Shown here: piece after piece, positions 1-6,639 of the stretch | Numbering within the stretch: position 1 is the stretch's first letter | How the letters are laid out: each line of letters begins with the position of its first letter | The notes under the pieces: model-generated | Told to the model about the DNA's origin: nothing | The model's database searches: none | Seen by the model: only the letters and a program-made list of their open reading frames with translations | Made by a program: the position numbers and the translations under genes | Assembly: GCA_019419485.1 (NCBI GenBank) | Contig: DXZV01000018.1 | Coordinates: 1 to 9,496 of the forward strand | From: Collinsella sp. | GTDB taxonomy: Bacteria; Actinomycetota; Coriobacteriia; Coriobacteriales; Coriobacteriaceae | DNA length: 9,496 nucleotides | Direction of reading: 5' to 3'

Positions 1-1
1 C

Positions 2-844
2 CTCGACGAGCGCGATATGACCAAAGACCCCGATATCGAGTCGATTATCGGATCGCTCAACACCTTTCCCATGGGCAGCGAGTTTCGCCTGGTAATCCTT
101 GACGGCTGCTCAAAACTCGCCAAAGCGATCTCCGAGCCGCTTGTCGACTATCTGGCGAGTCCCAGCCCCACGACGGTTTGTCTCATCATCGCCGACTCGC
201 TTGCCAAGAACACGCGCCTGTATAAGGCGATCGCCAAGATCGACAAGAAGGCGGTGATCGATTGCTCCGGTACCAAGCGCTGGGAGCTACCGCGCCGCGT
301 GCAGCAGATGGCGACGCGGCACGGCAAGTCGATCTCGACGGCGGCCGCCGAGGAGCTCGTCTCGCGTTCGGGTGAGAACACCCGCATGCTCGATAACGAC
401 TTGGCTAAGCTTGCCCAGATGGTCGAGGCGCCCCAGATTGAGCTTGCCGACGTTGAGCGCTGGATTGTACGTACGGCCGAGGTTCAGCCCTGGGACTTTC
501 TCAATGCGGTCTCGGCCCGTGACATGCGCCGCTCGCTCGAACTCTTCAATCTACTGCCCGCCAAGAGCTACGTGTGGACCTACACGCTGTTGTGCGGGCG
601 CATCCGTGAGCTGATCGTTGCCAAGGCGCTCGATGCGCGCGGACAGGGTCGTGAGCTGGCCGCAACGCTCAGGCTCCAGTCTTGGCAGGTCAAGAATCAC
701 CTGACCTGGGCGCGCCGCTTTTCGATGGCAGAGCTCGTCGCAGCGCTCGAGGGCGCGGTCGATGTGGAGCTCGCGCTCAAGGGTTCGGCCGATTCTCAGA
801 CCGCGCTTTTGCTCTGGATTACGAACATCTTGAGAAAATCGTGA
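2..844 (+). CDS. holA: DNA polymerase III subunit delta, 5' end missing
   Basis: This is the clamp-loader delta subunit, which opens the beta sliding clamp so that it can be loaded on DNA during replication. The frame is open from base 2, so the ATG at 17 is internal; 280 residues are present and roughly 40-60 N-terminal residues lie outside the window, judged from the usual family length of about 320-340. Visible family features are the 'FRLVILDG' strand of the AAA+-like N domain, the 'WELPRRVQQMA' linker, the domain II stretch 'LVSRSGENTRMLDNDLAKL', the 'WDFLNAV' motif opening domain III, and the helical C-terminal collar ending 'ALLLWITNIL'. It stops at TGA 842-844. holA next to rpsT is a common bacterial arrangement and supports the call. 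Recognition is by pattern memory; the delta family diverges strongly, but length, motif order and neighbour agree. Confidence 0.9.
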   Translation, partial: LDERDMTKDPDIESIIGSLNTFPMGSEFRLVILDGCSKLAKAISEPLVDYLASPSPTTVCLIIADSLAKNTRLYKAIAKIDKKAVIDCSGTKRWELPRRVQQMATRHGKSISTAAAEELVSRSGENTRMLDNDLAKLAQMVEAPQIELADVERWIVRTAEVQPWDFLNAVSARDMRRSLELFNLLPAKSYVWTYTLLCGRIRELIVAKALDARGQGRELAATLRLQSWQVKNHLTWARRFSMAELVAALEGAVDVELALKGSADSQTALLLWITNILRKS

Positions 845-893
845 TGATACCTGCCTATTTGACAAATTCGTTCTATCCCTTTGAGGGGGAGCG

Positions 894-902
894 TGCTATA
901 GT
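894..902 (+). promoter_or_regulatory. Putative extended -10 promoter of rpsT
   Basis: TGCTATAGT matches an extended -10 element (TG, one base, then TATAGT at 897-902). No good -35 lies about 17 bases upstream; the perfect TTGACA at 859-864 is 32 bases away, too far to be its partner. Extended -10 promoters can work without a -35. It would start rpsT mRNA near 909, giving a leader of about 70 bases. Confidence 0.45.
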
Positions 903-909
903 AGGCGCT

Positions 910-950
910 TGCATGACCTCACCGTGTCTCAGAGGTGTCATACATTTTTT
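910..950 (+). promoter_or_regulatory. Hairpin plus U-run in the rpsT leader (attenuator or holA terminator)
   Basis: ATGA (913-916) and CCTC (917-920) pair with TCAT (938-941) and GAGG (932-935), leaving a two-base bulge. Outer pairs T910-A944 and G911-C943 flank one mismatch. Six T residues (945-950) follow directly. This has the shape of an intrinsic terminator, though imperfect. As it lies downstream of the putative rpsT -10, it could attenuate rpsT, or simply end holA transcription. Folding was done by eye. Confidence 0.35.
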
Positions 951-952
951 GC

Positions 953-972
953 AAGGAACTCGAAAGGAACTC
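953..972 (+). repeat. Duplicated Shine-Dalgarno-like element before rpsT
   Basis: The 9-mer AAGGAACTC occurs twice, at 953-961 and 964-972, with an 11-base period. The second copy's AAAGGA (963-968) sits 9 bases before the GTG at 978 and is the likely ribosome binding site. The first copy is about 11 bases further away and may be a standby or regulatory site, or chance. Confidence 0.6.
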
Positions 973-977
973 CAGAA

Positions 978-1244
978 GTGGCAAACATCAAGTCTCAGAA
1001 GAAGCGTATCCGCACCAATGAGGCAGCTCGCATGCGTAACAAGGCTGTCAAGTCCGAGCTCAAGACGCTGACCAAGCACGTCCAGTCCGCCGTTGCCGAG
1101 GGCGACGCCGAGAAGGCCCAGGCTGCCCTCAAGACCGTCACCAAGCGTCTCGACATGGCTGCCGCCAAGCATGTTATCCACAAGAACCAGGCTTCCAACC
1201 GCAAGTCCGGTCTTGCCAAGCTCGTGAACAGCATCAACGCCTAA
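978..1244 (+). CDS. rpsT: 30S ribosomal protein S20
   Basis: S20 is a primary 16S rRNA-binding protein of the small ribosomal subunit. The protein is 88 residues, the usual size, and begins 'ANIKSQKKRIRTNEAAR' after the initiator, the family's basic N-terminal helix. It continues with the alternating Lys/Arg-rich helices and ends 'HKNQASNRKSGLAKLVNSI'. I chose GTG 978 because AAAGGA lies 9 bases upstream and because S20 proteins start exactly at M-A-N-I-K. The frame stays open back to a TTG at 909, but that extension has no family support. The gene is monocistronic by appearance: its own putative promoter before it and a strong terminator after it. A non-ATG start recalls E. coli rpsT, whose UUG start takes part in autoregulation; whether GTG does the same here is inference. 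Confidence 0.96.
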   Translation: MANIKSQKKRIRTNEAARMRNKAVKSELKTLTKHVQSAVAEGDAEKAQAALKTVTKRLDMAAAKHVIHKNQASNRKSGLAKLVNSINA

Positions 1245-1278
1245 GTTGTAAATTTCACACCACACAGATTACGCGCAT

Positions 1279-1315
1279 AAATGGAGCCTGTTTTATGGAA
1301 CAGGCTCCATTTTTT
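1279..1315 (+). terminator. Intrinsic terminator of rpsT
   Basis: ATGGAGCCTGTT (1281-1292) is the perfect reverse complement of AACAGGCTCCAT (1299-1310) around a 6-base loop. Two further A-T pairs (1279-1280 with 1311-1312) extend the stem to 14 bp, and a T-run to 1315 follows. It begins 34 bases after the rpsT stop. An ATG inside the stem is in frame with lepA but is not a plausible start. Confidence 0.93.
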
Positions 1316-1327
1316 GTACCGCTCGGG

Positions 1328-1333
1328 TAAGAT
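1328..1333 (+). promoter_or_regulatory. Putative -10 box of lepA, suggesting a leaderless mRNA
   Basis: TAAGAT shares four of six bases with TATAAT and lies immediately after the rpsT terminator. Its spacing predicts a transcription start at about 1340-1341, at the lepA ATG itself. No convincing -35 is visible. The preceding GCTCGGGTA (1321-1329) resembles sequences ahead of both DnaJ genes. Confidence 0.35.
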
Positions 1334-1340
1334 AGTCCGC

Positions 1341-3152
1341 ATGAATACTTCAATTGACATTTCCCACATCCGCAACTTCTCAATCGTTGCGCACATCGAC
1401 CATGGCAAGTCCACGATCAGCGATCGCATCCTCGAGCTCACCCATACCGTCGACGAACGCGACATGGAGTCGCAGCTGCTCGACACCATGGATATCGAGC
1501 GCGAGCGCGGCATCACGATCAAGTCCAATGCCGTTCGCGTGTCCTATGACGCCGACGATGGCGAGACGTATCAGTTCAATCTGATCGATACGCCGGGCCA
1601 CGTGGACTTTACCTATGAGGTTTCGCGCTCGCTGGCAGCCTGTGAGGGCGCGGTGCTCGTTGTCGACGCCACGCAGGGCGTTGAGGCGCAGACCGTCTCT
1701 AACGCGACGCTCGCCATGAACGCCAATCTGGACATTGTGCCGGCCATCAACAAGATCGACCTGCCCTCGGCTCATCCCGACGAGGTTAAGACCGAGATCG
1801 AGGATGACCTGGCGATCCCTGCCGATGATGCCGTGTGTGTCTCGGGCAAGACCGGCGAGGGCATCCACGATCTGCTGGAGTCCATTGTCTTTTTGATCTC
1901 TCCGCCCAAGGGCGATGCGAACGCGCCGCTCAAGGCACTCATTCTGGATTCATACTTCGACGAGTATCGTGGCGTCGTCGCCACGGTCCGCATCTTTGAC
2001 GGCTCCATCAAAAAGGGCGATACCTTGCGCATGATGCAGGCAAAGGGCGACTTTTTGGTCGATGGCGTGGGCGTCAAGCGTCCCGCCGAGACCCCGGTCG
2101 ACGCGCTCACGGTCGGCGAGGTCGGATACGTGGTCACGGGCCTGAAGGACCCCGAGGCCGTTCGCGTGGGCGATACCCTCACGTGGGCGTCGAATCCCTG
2201 CCCCGAGCCGCTTCCCGGCTACCGCGAGGCCAAGCCCATGGTTTATACGGGCCTGTTCCCGATCGATAACAAGGACTACGAGAACCTGCGTGACGCGCTC
2301 GATAAGCTACACGTCAACGACCCGTCGTTGGTGTGGGAGCCCGAGACCTCGGTGGCGCTCGGCTTTGGCTTCCGCGTGGGCTTCCTGGGCCTGCTGCATA
2401 TGGAGGTCGTTAAGGAACGCCTGGAGCGCGAGTTCAATCTGGACCTCATTGCCACGAGTCCTTCGGTCGACTATCACGTGTACAAGACCGATGGCGAGAT
2501 GATCGATGTCCGCAGCCCGCAGGACCTGCCCGAGGCCACACGTATCGAGCGTATCGAGGAACCCTACCTCAAGGCCAAGATCATCTGTCCGCCCGAGTAT
2601 ACGGGTGCCGTCATGCAGCTCGCCATCGAGCACCGCGGCGTGACGACCGACATGATCCATCTCACGAGCAAATCGGTCGAGATGCGCTTCGATATGCCGC
2701 TTGCCGAGCTCATTTTGGACTTCTTTGACCAGCTCAAGAGCCGTACCAAGGGCTATGCCTCGCTCGACTACGAGTTCAACGAGTACCGTCCCTCCGAGCT
2801 TGTGAAGCTCGATATCTTGCTTTCGGGTGATGAGGTGGACGCGCTGTCGTTTATCGTCCATAAGGACAAGGCCTATGGCCTGGCCCGTGGTCTGTGCGAC
2901 AAACTTAAGGAGATCATCCCGCGTCAGCTGTTCGAGGTGCCCATCCAGGGTGCTATCGGTAACAAGATCATCGCCCGTTCCACTGTCAAAGCGCGTCGCA
3001 AGGACGTTCTTGCCAAGTGCTACGGCGGCGATATCTCGCGTAAGCGCAAGCTGCTCGAGAAGCAGAAAGAGGGCAAGAAGCGCATGAAGGCCATCGGATC
3101 GGTCGAGGTCCCGCAGGAGGCCTTTATGGCGATCCTCAAGGTGGACGAGTAG
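1341..3152 (+). CDS. lepA: Elongation factor 4 (LepA) GTPase
   Basis: EF4 is a ribosome-associated translational GTPase related to EF-G, linked to back-translocation and to initiation/30S assembly. At 603 residues it is the normal length. GTPase motifs run in order: G1 'AHIDHGKST' (17-25), G2 within 'RERGITIKS' (54-62), G3 'DTPGHVDF' (83-90, with catalytic His87), G4 'NKID' (137-140) and G5 'SGKTGEG' (168-174, where SAK is more usual). EF-G-like domains II, III and V follow, and the LepA-specific C-terminal domain is recognised by 'YGGDISRKRKLLEKQKEG'. I chose ATG 1341 because family members begin a few residues before 'IRNFSIVAHIDHGKST'; the longer in-frame start at 1281 is inside the terminator stem. 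There is no Shine-Dalgarno sequence in 1321-1340, which is odd for such a conserved gene. The dusB start follows 4 bases after the stop. Confidence 0.97.
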   Translation: MNTSIDISHIRNFSIVAHIDHGKSTISDRILELTHTVDERDMESQLLDTMDIERERGITIKSNAVRVSYDADDGETYQFNLIDTPGHVDFTYEVSRSLAACEGAVLVVDATQGVEAQTVSNATLAMNANLDIVPAINKIDLPSAHPDEVKTEIEDDLAIPADDAVCVSGKTGEGIHDLLESIVFLISPPKGDANAPLKALILDSYFDEYRGVVATVRIFDGSIKKGDTLRMMQAKGDFLVDGVGVKRPAETPVDALTVGEVGYVVTGLKDPEAVRVGDTLTWASNPCPEPLPGYREAKPMVYTGLFPIDNKDYENLRDALDKLHVNDPSLVWEPETSVALGFGFRVGFLGLLHMEVVKERLEREFNLDLIATSPSVDYHVYKTDGEMIDVRSPQDLPEATRIERIEEPYLKAKIICPPEYTGAVMQLAIEHRGVTTDMIHLTSKSVEMRFDMPLAELILDFFDQLKSRTKGYASLDYEFNEYRPSELVKLDILLSGDEVDALSFIVHKDKAYGLARGLCDKLKEIIPRQLFEVPIQGAIGNKIIARSTVKARRKDVLAKCYGGDISRKRKLLEKQKEGKKRMKAIGSVEVPQEAFMAILKVDE

Positions 3153-3156
3153 GTCT

Positions 3157-4200
3157 ATGGCGCTTTCCGAATACAGCAAGCGGCTGCTGGGCGCCTATGC
3201 CGAGCAGCCGTTCCTTATGGCTCCCATGGCGGGCGTGACTGACCCCGCCTACCGCATCATGTGTCGCCGCAGCGGTGCCAACCTTGCCTACAGCGAGATG
3301 GTGAGCGTGGCGGGCCTTGCCTATGCCAGCAACAAAACGTGGCGCCTGGTGCTGCCGGCCGACGAGGAGCAGCAGATTTGCGTGCAGCTCTTTGGCTCCA
3401 AGCCCGATCAGTTTGCGAGTGCCGTCGCCGCCGTCGAGGAGCGTGTGGGCGATCGCCTGTCGCTCATCGATATCAACATGGCCTGTCCTGCCCGAAAGGT
3501 TGTCACCAAGGGCGAGGGCTCTGCCCTTATGCGCACGCCCGATTTGGCCGAGAAGATCGTCGAGGCGGCGGTGGGCGCGGCGCATGTGCCCGTGACCGTA
3601 AAGATCCGCAAGGGCTTTTATGCCGAGGACCGTAATGCCGCGACGTTTGCCCAGATGCTCGAAGGCGCCGGTGCCGCCGCGGTGGCGGTGCATGGCCGCT
3701 GCGCCACGCAGCTCTATACGGGCCAGGCCGATTGGTCGGTCGTCGATGAGGTTGCCGACGCCGTTGAGATTCCCGTGATCGGTTCGGGCGACGTGTTTAC
3801 CGCCGAGGATGCCGCGGAGCATCTGCGCAACTCGGGCGCCAGCGCGGTGTTTATCGCGCGCGGTATCTACGGGAACCCGTGGGTGTTTGGCGATGCTCGC
3901 GCCCTTGCGCTCGATGGCACGCCGGTTCCTTCTCGCTCCTCGGTCGAGCGCCTGGAGGCTCTGCGTGAGCACCTGACGTTGACGCACGAGCTTCTGCCGC
4001 TTATGTCGCGCGCCCGTACGTACGCGAGCTGGTATCTAAAGGGCATGCCCCATGCCGCCGCCTGGCGCGCTCAGGTGGTGCGCTGCTCCACGTACGAGGA
4101 GTTTATGGCACTGGTCGATGATATCGAGCGCGATGTGGTGGCCTGCGAGGCTGCCCTTGCCGCCGGCGAATCGGTGCCCCCTCATCCGCTGGAGGCTTAA
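3157..4200 (+). CDS. dusB: tRNA-dihydrouridine synthase, DusB type
   Basis: Dus enzymes use FMN and NADPH to reduce specific uridines in the tRNA D-loop to dihydrouridine. The 347-residue protein has the family motifs in order: 'APMAGVTDPAYR' (22-33) at the start of the TIM barrel; 'VQLFGSKP' (76-83); 'IDINMACPARKVV' with the likely catalytic Cys110 (most relatives have GCP here, this one ACP); 'TVKIRKGF' with a phosphate/FMN-region Lys149; 'AVHGRCATQLYTG' with His179; 'IPVIGSGDVFTAEDA'; and 'IARGIYGNPWVF' near 233-244. A helical tRNA-binding domain follows. ATG 3157 is 4 bases after the lepA stop; GAGTAGGT just upstream is a weak binding site, so translation may be coupled to lepA. In the common lepA-hemW order dusB is an insertion, yet the spacing is operon-like on both sides. 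DusB rather than another Dus subclass is a judgement from overall similarity. Confidence 0.9.
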   Translation: MALSEYSKRLLGAYAEQPFLMAPMAGVTDPAYRIMCRRSGANLAYSEMVSVAGLAYASNKTWRLVLPADEEQQICVQLFGSKPDQFASAVAAVEERVGDRLSLIDINMACPARKVVTKGEGSALMRTPDLAEKIVEAAVGAAHVPVTVKIRKGFYAEDRNAATFAQMLEGAGAAAVAVHGRCATQLYTGQADWSVVDEVADAVEIPVIGSGDVFTAEDAAEHLRNSGASAVFIARGIYGNPWVFGDARALALDGTPVPSRSSVERLEALREHLTLTHELLPLMSRARTYASWYLKGMPHAAAWRAQVVRCSTYEEFMALVDDIERDVVACEAALAAGESVPPHPLEA

Positions 4201-4202
4201 GG

Positions 4203-5435
4203 GTGGCCGTTACCGCGCTGTACGTGCACGTGCCGTTTTGCGCCCAAAAGTGCCGGTACTGCGACTTTGACTCGCGCAGTTTTTCTCCGTGCGACCTGAG
4301 TGCTGCGCTCGATGTCTATTTTGAGCAGTTGTTCGCGCGCCTCGATGCTTTTGGCAAGGCTGGGGCCCTTGACCATATCCGCACCGTCTATGTTGGCGGC
4401 GGTACGCCGTCGCTGGCGGGGGAGCGCCTGGTGGAGCTGGCGCGGCGTATTCGTGCGTGGTGCGCCCCCGTTGAGTTTACCTGCGAGGCCAATCCCGAGT
4501 CGCTGACCGCCGAGCTTGCCACTGCGCTTGCCAAGGTTGGTGTCACACGCGTCTCTCTGGGCGTGCAAACGCTCGATAACACCGAACTTACCGCCATCGG
4601 CCGTATTCACGATGCCGATCGGGCGTTTGCCGCCATCGCGACGGTCAAGAACTCTGGGCTTGACGTGTCGTGCGACCTTATGTGCGGACTTCCCGGGCAG
4701 ACCGCAGCGAGTTGGAAGCGCACGCTCGATGGCGTGCTGGCGGCGGCTCCGCATCATGTGTCGGTCTACCCGCTCACGCTTGAGGAGGGGACTCCCCTTT
4801 ATCGCATGGCGTGCCGCGACGAGTCGGTCGAGCCCGACGAGGATTTTCAAGCTTCGTGCATGGATGTGGCGCGTGAGCGTCTGGGTGCGGCCGGCTATCA
4901 CCCGTATGAGGTGGCAAGCTATGCGCTCGACGGACATGAGTGCGCCCATAACATTGCCTACTGGACCGGCCAGGGCTATTTGGGCCTGGGTCGTTCCGCC
5001 GCGGGCATGCTCGACGCCGAGGATTTCGACCGTCTTGCAGGTTTGTTCCCCGGCGTGTCTTCTCGAGGCGATTCGTACCGCGTGCGTCTGGTGCAACGTG
5101 ACGATGACGCGACGGCGTTTGAGGCCGAATATCTGTCGCAGCGTGAGGCTGCGGCTGAAGACCTGATGCTGTCTTGTCGCATGACGGGCGGTGTTGCGTC
5201 CGACCTGTTGGTTCGTGCAGCTTGCGTCATCCCGGCCGATGAGCTGGCAGCTGCCTGCGATCGCGCGCTCGAATTGGGTCTTGCCACTTGGGTGCCCGAG
5301 ACGCTCGGGGTCCATGAGGGACCTTTCACTTCGGCAGATGTCGTCGCGGGCTATGTTCGAGCTCGTCTGGCGCCGACCCATCTGGGCTGGCTCGATGGAA
5401 ATGTTCTGTTCGAGCTGTTTTGGGATCTAGCTTAG
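4203..5435 (+). CDS. hemW: Radical SAM haem chaperone HemW (HemN-like)
   Basis: HemW binds haem and a [4Fe-4S] cluster and is thought to deliver haem to target proteins; it was long annotated as oxygen-independent coproporphyrinogen III oxidase. The 410-residue protein carries the radical SAM triad Cys13-x3-Cys17-x2-Cys20 followed by D-F. The Phe at position 22, where true HemN has a fourth Cys, places it with HemW. 'YVGGGTPS' (63-70) is the SAM-binding glycine motif. 'SLGVQTLDNTEL', 'CDLMCGLPGQT' and 'HNIAYWTGQGYLGLG' are family signatures, and the C-terminal winged-helix-like domain ends 'HLGWLDGNVLFELF'. GTG 4203 is preceded by GGAGG (4191-4195) with 7-base spacing; that site lies within the end of dusB, only 2 bases separate the genes, and coupling is likely. 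It is somewhat longer than the typical roughly 380 residues. Confidence 0.93.
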   Translation: MAVTALYVHVPFCAQKCRYCDFDSRSFSPCDLSAALDVYFEQLFARLDAFGKAGALDHIRTVYVGGGTPSLAGERLVELARRIRAWCAPVEFTCEANPESLTAELATALAKVGVTRVSLGVQTLDNTELTAIGRIHDADRAFAAIATVKNSGLDVSCDLMCGLPGQTAASWKRTLDGVLAAAPHHVSVYPLTLEEGTPLYRMACRDESVEPDEDFQASCMDVARERLGAAGYHPYEVASYALDGHECAHNIAYWTGQGYLGLGRSAAGMLDAEDFDRLAGLFPGVSSRGDSYRVRLVQRDDDATAFEAEYLSQREAAAEDLMLSCRMTGGVASDLLVRAACVIPADELAAACDRALELGLATWVPETLGVHEGPFTSADVVAGYVRARLAPTHLGWLDGNVLFELFWDLA

Positions 5436-5445
5436 GCCGCTCGTG

Positions 5446-5451
5446 TAGAAT
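5446..5451 (+). promoter_or_regulatory. Putative -10 box before the DnaJ-like membrane protein gene
   Basis: TAGAAT, five of six matches to TATAAT, lies 11 bases after the hemW stop, preceded by GCTCGTG. The start point would be near 5458, leaving a leader of about 36 bases. No clear -35 is seen. TATATA at 5460-5465 is an alternative -10. No CIRCE or HAIR heat-shock operator is visible here. Confidence 0.4.
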
Positions 5452-5478
5452 TACCGGAATATATACGCTGCTGTGAGC

Positions 5479-5484
5479 AGGAGG
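5479..5484 (+). promoter_or_regulatory. Ribosome binding site that decides the DnaJ-like start
   Basis: AGGAGG is a perfect Shine-Dalgarno core 9 bases before ATG 5494. The GTG at 5473 is upstream of it and the ATG at 5503 is 18 bases away, so 5494 is the best start. CTGCT (5468-5472) can pair with AGCAG (5476-5480), touching the first two bases of the site; this small hairpin is probably too weak to matter. Confidence 0.8.
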
Positions 5485-5493
5485 TTGCCGCGC

Positions 5494-6597
5494 ATGGCGA
5501 CGATGAACGAAAAAGATTACTACGAGATTCTGGGTGTCTCCAAGGACGCCACCTCGCGTGATATTCAAAAGGCCTTTCAGCAAAAGGCCCGCAAGCTCCA
5601 TCCGGACGTCAACAAAGAGCCGGATGCCGAGGAAAAGTTTAAAGAGGTTTCCGAGGCCTACGCCGTGCTTTCGGATGAGCAAAAACGTGCGCGCTACGAC
5701 GCCATGCGCTCGGGCAATCCCTTTGCCGGTGCTCCTACGGCTTCGCCCTATGGTGGCGGCTACGCCGGCAACACAGGCTATGGCAATCCCTTTGAGGGCG
5801 GTTTTCCCTTTGGCGGCGCTTGGGGCCAGCAGCGTCGTGGGCAGGCTGCTTACAATCCCGAGAACGGCGCCAATGTGGTCGTCGATATCAAACTCGACGC
5901 CAAGGAGGCCAAGGGCGGTGCCCGCAAGACCGTCCGCTATACGCGCTTCGATACCTGTGGTCACTGCGGTGGTTCGGGCTCTGTTTCGTCCGAGCATGCA
6001 CATACCTGTCCGAGCTGCGGCGGTCGCGGTCACATCGATGTCGACCTGTCCTTTCTGTTTGGTGCCGGCACGTTCCAGTCGGTCTGCCCTGAGTGCGGTG
6101 GCTCCGGTAAGGTCGTCGCCGACCCCTGTCCCGATTGCGGCGGCAGCGGGCGGACCCGTGTGACCTCCGAGCAGACGATTGAGTTTCCCGCCGGCACGCA
6201 CGATGGCGACGAGGTCCGTATTGGCGGTATGGGTCACGCCGGCACCAACGGCGCCTCTGGCGGTGATCTGGTCGGTCGCGCCCATGTTGAGGCCGAGCGC
6301 CTGGAAGGCAAGGCCCGTACCGGTTTTTACCTGATGGGCATCGTGGCGCCGTTTTTGGTGCTCTCGGCCATCTCGGGCGTGTTCTCGGCCTTTGCCGTGA
6401 TGTGCTTTATTCCGTTTGCCATGGGCCTGTTCATGGTGCTCTCGGACGGCGTGCTGCACCGCAGCCTGCTGTGGTGGAAGCGCGGCGCGATGCAGTTTGC
6501 CAACGGTTTTGCCAACGGATTTATGTTTGCGCTCGTGTCGGTTTGGTTTGCGAGCTGCTCGCAACGTGCCATGCTTTCACCCTACGCAATGCAATAA
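5494..6597 (+). CDS. Zinc-finger J-domain protein with C-terminal membrane segments
   Basis: This is a DnaJ paralogue that probably recruits or activates DnaK (Hsp70) at the inner face of the membrane. Of 367 residues, 8-70 form the J domain with the Hsp70-stimulating HPD at 36-38. Residues 74-118 are a Gly/Phe/Tyr/Asn-rich G/F region ('GYGNPFEGGFPFGG'). Residues 155-218 hold all four CxxCxGxG zinc motifs (Cys155/158, 172/175, 198/201, 212/215). CTD I finishes at about 268 ('FPAGTHDGDEVRI', 'GGDLVGRAHVEAE'). Where CTD II and the dimerisation tail should begin, the protein instead has hydrophobic segments at about 278-297, 299-317 and 335-355. The basic loop 322-330 (HRSLLWWKR) between segments 2 and 3 fits a cytoplasmic side, so the J domain would also be cytoplasmic. 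Codon use matches its neighbours and the frame is intact, so I do not read it as a frameshifted dnaJ. It sits between hemW and canonical dnaJ, where hrcA is usual. Client and function are unknown. Confidence 0.88.
   Translation: MATMNEKDYYEILGVSKDATSRDIQKAFQQKARKLHPDVNKEPDAEEKFKEVSEAYAVLSDEQKRARYDAMRSGNPFAGAPTASPYGGGYAGNTGYGNPFEGGFPFGGAWGQQRRGQAAYNPENGANVVVDIKLDAKEAKGGARKTVRYTRFDTCGHCGGSGSVSSEHAHTCPSCGGRGHIDVDLSFLFGAGTFQSVCPECGGSGKVVADPCPDCGGSGRTRVTSEQTIEFPAGTHDGDEVRIGGMGHAGTNGASGGDLVGRAHVEAERLEGKARTGFYLMGIVAPFLVLSAISGVFSAFAVMCFIPFAMGLFMVLSDGVLHRSLLWWKRGAMQFANGFANGFMFALVSVWFASCSQRAMLSPYAMQ
6496..6518 (+). repeat. 12-base tandem duplication inside a membrane segment
   Basis: TTTGCCAACGG occurs at 6496-6506 and again at 6508-6518, a 12-base period that keeps the frame and encodes Phe-Ala-Asn-Gly twice (residues 335-342) at the start of the last hydrophobic segment. 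It is a short in-frame duplication and not a mobile element. Confidence 0.75.
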
Positions 6598-6633
6598 CAT
6601 CAAACCCTCTGTTTGCGGCCGGCCCAGCTTGGG

Positions 6634-6639
6634 TATAGG
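6634..6639 (+). promoter_or_regulatory. Putative -10 box of dnaJ
   Basis: TATAGG lies in the 81-base gap between the two DnaJ-type genes, preceded by GCTTGGG. Its predicted start near 6646 would give a leader of about 33 bases. A weak -35 candidate, TTTGCG (6612-6617), is 16 bases upstream. A second A/T-rich candidate, AATAAT (6652-6657), is less convincing. There is no clear terminator in the gap, so read-through from the upstream gene is also likely. Confidence 0.35.

Noticed and set aside
859..864. Perfect TTGACA as a -35 box for rpsT
   Set aside because: The nearest good -10 (897-902) is 32 bases away, and no -10-like hexamer lies at about 17 bases, so the pair is not a normal promoter.
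1281..1340. N-terminal extension of lepA from ATG 1281
   Set aside because: This ATG is the first base triplet of the rpsT terminator stem, has no ribosome binding site, and the added residues are not found in LepA proteins.
5468..5480. Hairpin CTGCT-GTG-AGCAG touching the ribosome binding site, as an RNA thermometer
   Set aside because: Five base pairs with a 3-base loop covering only two bases of AGGAGG is too small to claim control.
4197..6564. Minus-strand open frames of 394 (4197-5381) and 412 (5326-6564) codons
   Set aside because: They mirror hemW and the DnaJ-like gene, have low-complexity Arg/Gly/Ala/His-rich translations, and lack recognisable motifs.
6400..6597. The DnaJ-like gene as a pseudogene or frameshifted dnaJ
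   Set aside because: The 3' part keeps neighbour-like codon use, gives coherent hydrophobic helices with a positive-inside pattern, and no CTD II remnant was seen in the other plus frames.
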